Shown piece after piece: positions 1-6,263 of a stretch of 8,239 nucleotides of DNA. Under the pieces are notes generated by a model. The model had not been told where the DNA came from. It saw only the letters and a list, made by a program, of their open reading frames with translations, and searched no databases. The position numbers were made by a program, and so were the translations under genes. The stretch's first letter is position 1. Each line of letters begins with the position of its first letter. The DNA is from an uncultured Erysipelotrichaceae bacterium (lineage in GTDB: Bacteria > Bacillota_I > Bacilli_A > Erysipelotrichales > Erysipelotrichaceae): positions 1-8,239 of the forward strand of contig CACXEN010000110.1 in assembly GCA_902766675.1 (NCBI GenBank), written 5' to 3'.

Positions 1-956
1 CCTACCATGACATGATAGTTTTGGTAACTACCCATAAAGCAACTTAGAATTACATCACATGGTAATTGCCCTTCATCTGCCACAACAGCTGCTTCAGGAC
101 GTAATACAAGTGAGCATTCATCTCCCACATTCTTTCCACCAATTTCATTTAATTCAATTTGGATTCCTTCGACTTCAACTGTGTTTGATGATGTCATTTT
201 ACCTCTTAAGAAATTTGCTTCACCAATAAAGTCAGCCACGAATTCATTATCTGGATGATAATAGATTTCTTGTGGTGTTCCCATTTGTGATACAACACCA
301 TTATCCATAATAATAATCTTATCGGAAATCGCCATTGCTTCTGATTGGTCATGTGTAACATAAATTGCGGTAATACCAGCTTCTTGTTGGATACGTCTTA
401 TTTCTGTACGCATTGAAACTCTTAATTTCGCATCTAAGTTTGATAAAGGTTCATCAAACAATAAGACACCAGGTTCTAATACAAGTGCTCTCGCTAAAGC
501 AACACGTTGTTGTTGACCACCAGATAATTGGTTTGTCATTCTTCCTTCCATTCCTTCTAAGCCAACTAGTTTTAAAATATTGATGACCTTTTCTTGAATG
601 GTAGCTTTATCCACCTTTCTTAGCTTTAAGCCATAGGCTACATTATCAAAGATATTGTAGTGTGGAAGTAAAGCATAACTTTGGAAGACCATTGCAGTAT
701 CTCGCTTATTAGGTGTTAATTCATTGATTGGCTCTTCCCCAAGATAGATTTCTCCCTCATCTGGACTTTCAAACCCAGCAATCATTCTCAATGTTGTCGT
801 TTTACCACAGCCAGATGGACCTAATAATGTCACGAAGCTACCTGGTTCAATATCTAAAGATGTATCTTTTACCGCATAAAAATCTTTTCCTGTTTTGGGA
901 TCTTGATAGATCTTGGATATATGTTCTAAGCGAACTCCTTTTTTCTCTTTTGCCAT
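1..956 (-). CDS. ABC importer ATP-binding protein (Fe3+/AEP/hexose-phosphate or polyamine type), 3' end outside window
   Basis: Nucleotide-binding subunit that should hydrolyse ATP on the cytoplasmic face to drive the importer encoded just upstream. The 318 residues visible show the full ABC order: Walker A GPSGCGKT (46-53), Q-loop Gln92 in MVFQSYALLPHY, signature LSGGQQQR (144-151), Walker B VLLFDEP (164-170), D-loop SNLD, and switch His202 in YVTHDQSEA. A C-terminal TOBE-like region follows, with FIGEANFLRG (243-252) and LRPEA (285-289). The frame is open to the left edge with no stop, so only the last few dozen residues are missing. The family is usually about 340-370 aa. The ATG lies 2 nt after the permease stop, and its SD (GGGAGG, 969-964) sits inside the permease 3' end, implying translational coupling. 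The C-terminal regulatory region cannot be fully judged. The domain architecture fits FbpC/AfuC, PotA or PhnT; ATPase sequence alone does not fix the substrate. Confidence 0.94.
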   Translation of the reverse strand, partial: MAKEKKGVRLEHISKIYQDPKTGKDFYAVKDTSLDIEPGSFVTLLGPSGCGKTTTLRMIAGFESPDEGEIYLGEEPINELTPNKRDTAMVFQSYALLPHYNIFDNVAYGLKLRKVDKATIQEKVINILKLVGLEGMEGRMTNQLSGGQQQRVALARALVLEPGVLLFDEPLSNLDAKLRVSMRTEIRRIQQEAGITAIYVTHDQSEAMAISDKIIIMDNGVVSQMGTPQEIYYHPDNEFVADFIGEANFLRGKMTSSNTVEVEGIQIELNEIGGKNVGDECSLVLRPEAAVVADEGQLPCDVILSCFMGSYQNYHVMV

Positions 957-958
957 AA

Positions 959-2668
959 TTATTCCTCCCTAATAGCTTTACTTGTGCCGAAGTGTTTAAT
1001 GAAAACATTCATTAATACTACTGATGTATAAGTAATTAGTATTAATATCGTCGCAAAGGCACATGCTAGTCCATATGCACCTTTTTCCGCAAACTCATTA
1101 ATCTGTACAGTAATCAATAAGAACTTTGGTGTAACCAATAAGATGATTGCACTAATAGCTGTAATACTTCTAACAAAGGCTGTAACTAAACCTGATAAGA
1201 AACTATCTTTGATCAGTGGTAAAGTAACCGTCATAAATACCTTAAAACTATCTGCACCCATATCATATGCTGATTCTTCAATACTCTTATCAATCTGTCT
1301 TAGCGCTGATATACCACTACGTGTTCCAGTCGGTAATGAGCGCACAATAAATACAATCACAAGAAGTGCACCCGTTCCATAAAGTCCTTGCAAGAATCCA
1401 CTTCTAAATACTCCGGCTGAGAAGCCTCTAATATAACCAACACCTAAAACCGTTCCAGGAACTGCCATCGCTAGCATTGAAACTGCTTCAATAAATCCTT
1501 TTGATCTGAAATTTCTCTTTACAACTAAGTAAGAAATAATCATCGAAAGTAAAGCAGTTATCGGTGAGGCAATTAACGATAATAAGAAAGAATCGGTGAA
1601 GGCCTTAAATCCTTTATATCTACTGAAAACTAGACCAAACCATTTGAAAGTCAAATGGAAGTCATATCCCCATGTCTTAAACATTGCGCCAAATGGAACA
1701 CAAACATACATAAGCACAACGAATAACGCAAATAAGGAACATAAAATCGTTAATGGCATCGTTACACTCTTATCCGTTATAAGCATTCTTTGACGACTTG
1801 CTTTACCACTTAAAGTCGCAGTGCTTTTCGCTTCTAAATAATATTTTTGTACGATAAACATAAACAATGTTATACAAAGTAAAACCACTGCCATTGCTGA
1901 TGCACCATTTTTATCATACGCACCGGTAATCTGTAAGTAGATAGATGTCGCCAGTGTGTCGTAGGAACCACCAATAATCATTGGGTTAGCGAAGTCCGCA
2001 ATACTTTCAATAAAAGTAACTAAGAAGGCATTCCCTAGACCTGGAAGAATTAGTGGTAACGTAACAGTTGTGAAAACCTTCCATCTAGATGCACCCATAT
2101 CACGCGCTGCCTCTTCTAAAGAAGGATCAATATTCTTCAATAGCCCCTTCATCATCATGTAACAAACTGGGAAAAAGGTAAGCGTTTGAACAATAGCGAT
2201 ACCCCAGAATCCATAAACATTATTGTCATAGATTTGTAGTATGAAACGCGTAATAATACCTGCTTTACCAAATAGCATTATCATTGATAGTGATAACACA
2301 AATGGCGGCGACACTACCGGTAGCATACTAATTACTTTAAATAAACCCGATAAGAACTTGGTCTTCAGTTGTACATACTCTTCCACATAGGCAAACAATA
2401 ATCCAATGAACGCAGAACAGATGCCTACCAAGAATCCTACTTTCAGTGTATTCGTAATCGCTGTTCTAAACTGTGACATCGCAAGTACACGTTTAAAAAC
2501 ATTCAGCGTAATTCCATCACCAGTAATAAAGCTATCCACCAATAAGATTGCTAATGGATATAAGATAAACAATGTTAAAAAGACAATTAACACTACAATA
2601 GTTGTAACCATTATAGGATCAGCATAGAATTTCTTGCGATCCAGAGCTTGTCCTTGACTCTTTGCCAT
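959..2668 (-). CDS. ABC importer permease, fused double-domain (FbpB/AfuB type)
   Basis: Integral membrane channel of the importer, with two BPD_transp_1 halves fused in one chain, as in FbpB/AfuB-type systems. Numbered from an ATG at 2674, there are about twelve hydrophobic segments: near 22-46, 75-97, 111-136, 155-176, 208-224 and 259-277 in the first half, and near 303-330, 362-384, 394-415, 434-446, 500-517 and 535-560 in the second. Each half carries an EAA coupling loop: EEAARDMGASRWKVF (187-201) and EESAYDMGADSFKVF (466-480), both followed by a TVTLPLI segment. These loops contact the ATPase. I prefer the second ATG (2668, 569 aa, starting MAKSQ) because the SD AAAGGGG directly abuts the first ATG (2674) but lies 6 nt before the second. 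The gene follows the lipoprotein gene by 79 nt and the ATPase gene follows by 2 nt, so the three form one operon. Length is normal for a fused permease. Confidence 0.95.
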   Translation of the reverse strand: MAKSQGQALDRKKFYADPIMVTTIVVLIVFLTLFILYPLAILLVDSFITGDGITLNVFKRVLAMSQFRTAITNTLKVGFLVGICSAFIGLLFAYVEEYVQLKTKFLSGLFKVISMLPVVSPPFVLSLSMIMLFGKAGIITRFILQIYDNNVYGFWGIAIVQTLTFFPVCYMMMKGLLKNIDPSLEEAARDMGASRWKVFTTVTLPLILPGLGNAFLVTFIESIADFANPMIIGGSYDTLATSIYLQITGAYDKNGASAMAVVLLCITLFMFIVQKYYLEAKSTATLSGKASRQRMLITDKSVTMPLTILCSLFALFVVLMYVCVPFGAMFKTWGYDFHLTFKWFGLVFSRYKGFKAFTDSFLLSLIASPITALLSMIISYLVVKRNFRSKGFIEAVSMLAMAVPGTVLGVGYIRGFSAGVFRSGFLQGLYGTGALLVIVFIVRSLPTGTRSGISALRQIDKSIEESAYDMGADSFKVFMTVTLPLIKDSFLSGLVTAFVRSITAISAIILLVTPKFLLITVQINEFAEKGAYGLACAFATILILITYTSVVLMNVFIKHFGTSKAIREE

Positions 2669-2674
2669 ATTCAT

Positions 2675-2681
2675 CCCCTTT
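2675..2681 (-). promoter_or_regulatory. Ribosome binding site that decides the permease start
   Basis: Read on the minus strand, AAAGGGG is followed by ATGAATATG. The first ATG (2674) has no spacer, while the second (2668) has a 6-nt spacer. The second ATG is therefore the more likely initiation codon; the annotation differs by only two residues. Confidence 0.6.
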
Positions 2682-2695
2682 CAACATATACAAAG

Positions 2696-2724
2696 AAGCG
2701 GACAGAGTAAGATCCTGCCCGCTT
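2696..2724 (-). other. Intercistronic stem-loop between binding-protein and permease genes
   Basis: On the minus-strand RNA the arms AAGCGGGCAG and CUGUCCGCUU (2724-2715 and 2705-2696) form a 10-bp stem with one G-U pair and a 9-nt loop. On the plus strand the same position would be an A-C mismatch, so the structure favours the operon direction. No clean U-run follows (CUUUGUAUA). It is therefore better read as an mRNA-stabilising or partial-termination element that raises lipoprotein yield over permease, as known for other binding-protein operons, than as a full terminator. The role is inferred. Confidence 0.6.
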
Positions 2725-2747
2725 ACTTTCACTAATTTACAATTATA

Positions 2748-3872
2748 TTATTCTTCTTGGAATCTATCGTCTCCACCACCAAGAGCTTCCATAACTTCTT
2801 CTACATAAGTAGATGTGTTATTCTTAGCATCTTCGAAGTCGTATTTCATTACATTTGTTGGGTCGAGACCAAACTCTGTAGCTAGTTCTGGTTGTTCTGC
2901 ATTATCAATAACTAAGAATTGGTAAGAACCAACTGTATCAGCTAATTCTACACACTCTGGAGATAGTGCATATTCAATCCATAACTTCGCAGCATTAGGG
3001 TGTTTTGCTCCTTTGAAGATGGCTGTAGCACCAACTTCATATGATGTACCAGAGCTTGGAATTATTAAATCGATGTTTTCATAACCATTATCTGCGATTT
3101 GTGTAATTCCATCATGTAAGAAACCAATACCGATAACGCATTCGCCTGTACCGATATTCTTAGATGGACCTGAACCTGATTTTGTATAAACTTGAACATT
3201 CTTATCTAAGTCAACTAGATATTGAATACCTTCATCATGTCCATATTTTTGAATCATTGTGTTGATGACAAGTTTTGCTGTACCAGCAGTATTATAGTTT
3301 GAAGACCAAATGAGTCCTTTGTATTTAGGATCGAGTAGATCTTGCCAATCTTTTGGTGCATCAAGTCCTAATCTTTCTAACTCATCTTTGTTTACCATGA
3401 TACCTAAGATACCTTTATAGATACCATACCAGTTACCATCTGCATCACGGAATGTATCTTCTAATAGATGAGATGCATTCTTAGCTTCATATGGTTCTAA
3501 TAAACCAGCTACAGCTGTTTCATTATATGGATCAGTTGTTCCACCGAACCAAACGTCAGCACTAGGATTACCATTTTCTTCTTCAATCTTTGCTTGAACT
3601 TCACCCGTTGATAATCTTTGGAATTGTACTTGAATTCCATAAAGTTCTTGGAAGTGTTCTGCAGCAGCTGCTAAATATTCTTCTTCACATGAGCCGTAAA
3701 CAATAAGTTCACCTTCTTCTTGAGCAGCAGCAATTAGCTCTTCCATTCCATCTGTACCAGTTGATGATTCATCTGCTGGTTGTTCTGCAGGAGTATCAGT
3801 ACCCCCACCACTACATGCAACAAGGCTAAATGCCATAGCGTTCGCTAAAAATAACTTTAATAGTTTTTTCAT
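2748..3872 (-). CDS. ABC importer substrate-binding lipoprotein (AfuA/FbpA/PhnS-like)
   Basis: Extracytoplasmic receptor that delivers substrate to the permease. The N-terminus is a lipoprotein signal: KK at 2-3, a hydrophobic stretch, and lipobox LVAC with Cys20 as the likely lipidation site. A Gly/Ser/Thr/Glu-rich linker follows to about residue 43. The mature part reads as a periplasmic-binding-fold protein of the SBP_bac_6/8 kind. It has LIVYGSCEEEY (56-66), the hinge-like RLSTGEVQAKI (86-96), SADVWFGGTTDPYNE (104-118) and a C-lobe signature AKLWIEYALSPECVEL (295-310). The tandem Tyr pair that binds Fe(III) in classical FbpA is not obvious; TSYEVGA is at 276-282 and GSYQF at 315-319. Iron is therefore not assured, and 2-aminoethylphosphonate, a hexose phosphate or another small anion are alternatives. 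The start ATG has SD AGGAGGG (3882-3876). It is the first gene of its operon, with its own promoter and cre site. Family confidence is high, substrate confidence low. Confidence 0.93.
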   Translation of the reverse strand: MKKLLKLFLANAMAFSLVACSGGGTDTPAEQPADESSTGTDGMEELIAAAQEEGELIVYGSCEEEYLAAAAEHFQELYGIQVQFQRLSTGEVQAKIEEENGNPSADVWFGGTTDPYNETAVAGLLEPYEAKNASHLLEDTFRDADGNWYGIYKGILGIMVNKDELERLGLDAPKDWQDLLDPKYKGLIWSSNYNTAGTAKLVINTMIQKYGHDEGIQYLVDLDKNVQVYTKSGSGPSKNIGTGECVIGIGFLHDGITQIADNGYENIDLIIPSSGTSYEVGATAIFKGAKHPNAAKLWIEYALSPECVELADTVGSYQFLVIDNAEQPELATEFGLDPTNVMKYDFEDAKNNTSTYVEEVMEALGGGDDRFQEE

Positions 3873-3897
3873 ATTCCCTCCTATGATTCTAAATATA

Positions 3898-3911
3898 TGA
3901 AAACGCTTTCT
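3898..3911 (-). promoter_or_regulatory. CcpA catabolite-responsive element (cre)
   Basis: The sequence TGAAAACGCTTTCT (plus strand) is almost a perfect dyad and fits the cre consensus TGNAARCGNWWWCA at 13 of 14 positions. It starts about 9 nt after the predicted -10 box, so it covers the start of transcription. That is a classic position for CcpA with HPr-Ser-P to repress. It implies that the importer is shut down when preferred sugar is present. CcpA itself is not in the window. Confidence 0.75.
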
Positions 3912-3919
3912 CTAAATAA

Positions 3920-3948
3920 ATGATAATACAACTCTTTTTTTATTTCAA
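3920..3948 (-). promoter_or_regulatory. Sigma-A-type promoter of the ABC importer operon
   Basis: On the minus strand, -35 TTGAAA (3948-3943) and -10 TATCAT (3925-3920) are separated by exactly 17 nt. Each box matches consensus at 5 of 6 positions. Transcription should begin near 3913, giving a leader of about 40 nt that contains the cre site and SD. The promoter lies downstream of the ptsI terminator, so the operon appears to be independently transcribed. Confidence 0.65.
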
Positions 3949-3985
3949 TGCTATAGACAACTTAAGCAAAGCACTCTATCGGCAC

Positions 3986-4017
3986 AAAAAAATCCCTGAA
4001 TTGAATTCAGGGATTTT
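3986..4017 (-). terminator. Rho-independent terminator of ptsI
   Basis: A 13-bp perfect stem (arms 4017-4005 and 4001-3989, core ATCCCTGAAT) with a 3-nt loop begins 7 nt past the ptsI stop. On the minus strand it ends in seven U residues (3992-3986). It separates ptsI from the ABC importer operon. Confidence 0.92.
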
Positions 4018-4024
4018 CACTCTT

Positions 4025-5716
4025 TTATAGTAAACTTTCTACTTCCTCAGCTGTTTCCTTTTGTAGTGCTTCTTCCGCAATTTTTTGCATATCCTCATAA
4101 CTTAATTCACTAATGATTTGTCTTGCTTTGAGGATAGAAGTCGCGCTCATTGAGAATTCATCTAAGCCAAGTCCTAATAAGAGTGGTACTGCTTGTTCAT
4201 CACCAGCCATTTCACCACACATACCACACCATTTACCATTCTTGTGGGCACCATCAATTGTCATTTTTACTAGACGTAAGATAGCTGGGTTAAGTGGCTG
4301 ATAGAGATAAGAAACAGGTTGACTCATACGGTCTGCTGCCATGGAGTATTGAATGAGGTCGTTAGTTCCAATGGAGAAGAAGTCTGCTTCCTTACTTAGC
4401 ACATCTGCTAGTACTGCAGCTGCAGGAATTTCAATCATACATCCTACTTCTACATTTTCACCTACTTTAACACCTTCGTTAATTAAATTAGCACGTTCTT
4501 CATCATAGATTGCTTTTGCATCACGGAATTCTTGTAATGTCGCAATCATTGGGAACATGATACATAGTTTTCCATAAGCACTTGCTCTTAATAAAGCACG
4601 TAATTGTGTGCGGAAAATATCTTTTCTCATTAAGCAGAAACGGATAGCTCTTACACCTAGGAATGGGTTCATTTCTTCATCGAATGTATAATACTTTAAT
4701 TTCTTATCACCACCGATATCCAATGTTCTAATAACGACTGGTTTTCCTTCCATTCCTTCAAGTACTGCTTTATATGCTTCATATTGTGTTTCTTCATCTG
4801 GGAAGTCATCTTCACTCTTCATATATAAGAATTCTGTTCTAAATAGACCGACACCTTCACCGCCGTTCGCAAGAACACCTTCTACATCTTGAGGTGATCC
4901 AATATTTCCAACGAGTAATACTTTATGTCCATCTTTAGAAATAGATTCTTTATCTTTTAAAGCTTTGAGTGCTTCTTTTTCCTTTAGGAATTCTTCAGCC
5001 TTAGCCGTGTATTCTTTCACCTGATCTTCCGTAGGATTCAAAATAACTTCACCATTTAATGCGTCTAAAATAACACTGTCGCCTTCTTTTGCTTCATCCA
5101 AGATACCAGTTACACCAACAACTGCTGGTATTTCTAATGAACGCGCCATGATTGCGCTATGGCTTGTACGACCACCGATTTCAGTAGCGAACCCTTTTGC
5201 GAATTCCTTATTCAATGAACCAGTATCAGATGGTGTTAAATCTTTTGCCACAATGATTACTGGTGTATCAATTGTTGCTAGGTTAGGAATTTCTTTACCA
5301 CAAAGATTACATTTTAGACGGAAAGTAACATCCTTAATGTCAGCTGCTCTTTCTCTCATATATGCATCTTCCATACCTTCAAAGATAGATATCATCATAT
5401 TCGCAACTTGTTCTGTCGCATATTCTGCATTCACTTTATCATTGTTAATCATATCTTCAATTTGTGAACGCAATTCTGGGTCATTTGCCATCATTAAATG
5501 TGCATCGAAAACCGCTAATTCTTCTGGTGCTAATGTCTTAGATGCAGTTTCTTTAATCTTTTCAATGTCAGAAACTGTCTTTTGAAAAGCCTCATCTAAT
5601 TTTTTTAATTCCTCTTCTGGATTGGCTTCTTTTTGCACAATTTCTAAAACTGGCGCCTCCAATTTGTAAACTTTTGCAACCGCAATACCTTGTGATGCCG
5701 CAATACCTTTAAGCAT
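4025..5716 (-). CDS. ptsI: Phosphoenolpyruvate-protein phosphotransferase (PTS Enzyme I)
   Basis: Cytoplasmic first enzyme of the sugar phosphotransferase system. It takes phosphate from phosphoenolpyruvate onto a histidine and passes it to HPr (EC 2.7.3.9). Visible parts in order: the N-terminal HPr-binding helical domain (about 1-140), the swivelling domain with active site GGRTSHSAIMARS (181-193, His186), and the C-terminal PEP-binding TIM barrel (about 255-540). The barrel shows GLFRTEFLYM (290-299), IRTLDIGGDKK (329-339), GCMIEIPAA (425-433), SIGTNDLIQY (448-457) and CGMCGEMAGD (497-506), with Cys500 matching the conserved active-site cysteine. At 563 aa the length is close to the family norm, and no key residue is missing. 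The ATG has SD AAGGAGG (5732-5726). ptsH, the usual partner, is not adjacent: the gene upstream is an unrelated 107-aa protein. A strong terminator follows. A possible own promoter is at 5777-5785, though read-through from the upstream gene is also possible. Confidence 0.98.
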   Translation of the reverse strand: MLKGIAASQGIAVAKVYKLEAPVLEIVQKEANPEEELKKLDEAFQKTVSDIEKIKETASKTLAPEELAVFDAHLMMANDPELRSQIEDMINNDKVNAEYATEQVANMMISIFEGMEDAYMRERAADIKDVTFRLKCNLCGKEIPNLATIDTPVIIVAKDLTPSDTGSLNKEFAKGFATEIGGRTSHSAIMARSLEIPAVVGVTGILDEAKEGDSVILDALNGEVILNPTEDQVKEYTAKAEEFLKEKEALKALKDKESISKDGHKVLLVGNIGSPQDVEGVLANGGEGVGLFRTEFLYMKSEDDFPDEETQYEAYKAVLEGMEGKPVVIRTLDIGGDKKLKYYTFDEEMNPFLGVRAIRFCLMRKDIFRTQLRALLRASAYGKLCIMFPMIATLQEFRDAKAIYDEERANLINEGVKVGENVEVGCMIEIPAAAVLADVLSKEADFFSIGTNDLIQYSMAADRMSQPVSYLYQPLNPAILRLVKMTIDGAHKNGKWCGMCGEMAGDEQAVPLLLGLGLDEFSMSATSILKARQIISELSYEDMQKIAEEALQKETAEEVESLL

Positions 5717-5776
5717 TCTACTGTTCCTCCTTAATGCATGTTATTATCATATGTTTCCATAATGCTTTCTGTTCCT

Positions 5777-5785
5777 ATTTTACCA
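5777..5785 (-). promoter_or_regulatory. Possible extended -10 promoter of ptsI
   Basis: On the minus strand TGG precedes TAAAAT (5782-5777), giving an extended -10 box about 60 nt before the ptsI start codon. No good -35 box lies 16-18 nt upstream. No terminator is visible between the upstream 107-aa gene (stop at 5814) and this site, so ptsI may have both this promoter and read-through. Confidence 0.4.
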
Positions 5786-5813
5786 CATCCTCACTCAAAA
5801 TCGCATTGCATTA

Positions 5814-6137
5814 TTAAATATTCAATAGAGTTAAAAATTCTTCAATTGCTTTCTTTTTTAACCGATAATACGAAGTGCGAGAGTAATACGGTTCATACCA
5901 ACGACTATGAGATACTCTTAAATAATCATGCTGAATGATATTTTTCGTATCACTATTACAGTCTCTGAGTGTACGTTCTATCAAATGTATTAATTGTCTA
6001 TCTGCATCATATACAGCCCAATTCTCCTCAATACAATTGTTAAAATGAAATACGTCTACTCTTTTCTTCGCCTTTTTATAAATGTCTCCTATATGTTTCA
6101 TTATCTTCTTATTTTCTTCATAACTATTTTTTAACAC
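5814..6137 (-). CDS. Small protein with helix-turn-helix-like C-terminus; possible MG284/MPN403 or ArpU/RinA-like family
   Basis: A 107-aa soluble, charged protein with no signal peptide or membrane segment. Its first half is helical and Lys/Glu-rich. Residues 47-73 (including RQLIHLIERTLRDC) look like a sigma-region-4-like helix pair. The C-terminus HSRWYEPYYSRTSYYRLKKK (77-96) followed by AIEEFLTLL resembles the recognition end of ArpU/RinA-type regulators. From memory it also resembles the mycoplasma MG284/MPN403 family; that assignment is uncertain. The start is GTG at 6137, supported by GAGG (6148-6145) with a 7-nt spacer; the in-frame ATG at residue 13 lacks a comparable SD. It lies 97 nt before ptsI, with which it may be cotranscribed, and is divergent from the membrane-protein gene at 6264. 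A DNA-binding role is inferred only. The reading frame is likely real because of its start signals and coherent ending, but its function is unknown. Confidence 0.75.
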   Translation of the reverse strand: MLKNSYEENKKIMKHIGDIYKKAKKRVDVFHFNNCIEENWAVYDADRQLIHLIERTLRDCNSDTKNIIQHDYLRVSHSRWYEPYYSRTSYYRLKKKAIEEFLTLLNI

Positions 6138-6144
6138 AATTTAA

Positions 6145-6148
6145 CCTC
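6145..6148 (-). promoter_or_regulatory. SD supporting the GTG start of the 107-aa gene
   Basis: GAGG on the minus strand lies 7 nt before GTG (6137-6135). It is short but well spaced. It selects a non-ATG start over the internal ATG twelve codons later. Confidence 0.55.
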
Positions 6149-6149
6149 A

Positions 6150-6167
6150 ATTCTAGAATAGGCCTAT
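6150..6167. repeat. Two overlapping 10-bp palindromes (candidate operator)
   Basis: ATTCTAGAAT (6150-6159) and ATAGGCCTAT (6158-6167) are both perfect palindromes and share two bases. They lie between the predicted start of transcription (about 6169) and the SD of the 107-aa gene, where a repressor would act. Function is inferred from position only. Confidence 0.5.
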
Positions 6168-6175
6168 CCACTCCC

Positions 6176-6204
6176 ATTATTCATATTTTTTATATTTGGG
6201 TAAA
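6176..6204 (-). promoter_or_regulatory. Candidate promoter of the 107-aa gene
   Basis: On the minus strand, TTTACC (6204-6199) and AATAAT (6181-6176) are 17 nt apart. The -35 matches consensus at 4 of 6 positions and the -10 at 5 of 6. It would start transcription near 6169, about 32 nt before the GTG codon. This is a moderate call because the region is very AT-rich. Confidence 0.4.
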
Positions 6205-6226
6205 GTGTTCTCTTTCACTTTGTGAA
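6202..6226. promoter_or_regulatory. Dyad elements over the divergent -35 regions
   Basis: AAAGTG (6202-6207) pairs with CACTTT (6216-6221) across 8 nt. TTCAC (6214-6218) pairs with GTGAA (6222-6226) across 3 nt. The nested dyads cover the predicted -35 boxes of both the minus-strand gene (6199-6204) and the plus-strand gene (6220-6225). A single bound protein could control both. This is a candidate operator only. Confidence 0.4.
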
Positions 6227-6247
6227 TTAATTTCTTTCATGTAAAAT
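6220..6247 (+). promoter_or_regulatory. Candidate promoter of the CPBP-like membrane-protein gene
   Basis: TTGTGA (6220-6225) and TAAAAT (6242-6247) are 16 nt apart, matching consensus at 4 of 6 and 5 of 6 positions. Transcription would begin near 6254, leaving a leader of only about 10 nt with a weak SD (AGGT). The site lies in the divergent control region. Confidence 0.4.
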
Positions 6248-6263
6248 AAAACATAGGTATTTT

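Noticed and set aside
728..2627. Several plus-strand open frames of 65-79 codons opposite the ATPase and permease genes
   Set aside because: They are shadows of well-supported minus-strand genes, without ribosome binding sites or protein-like composition of their own.
5148..5585. A 145-codon open frame on the plus strand
   Set aside because: It lies wholly antisense inside ptsI, whose frame is intact with all active-site motifs. It has no SD and its translation has no recognisable features.
5733..5776. A cre site in the ptsI leader (around TGGAAACAT)
   Set aside because: It lacks the central CG required in cre sites and is not a good dyad.
5738..5938. A 66-codon plus-strand frame crossing the gap between ptsI and the 107-aa gene
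   Set aside because: It overlaps the 107-aa gene antisense, has no SD and covers the ptsI promoter region. The minus-strand reading has better start signals.
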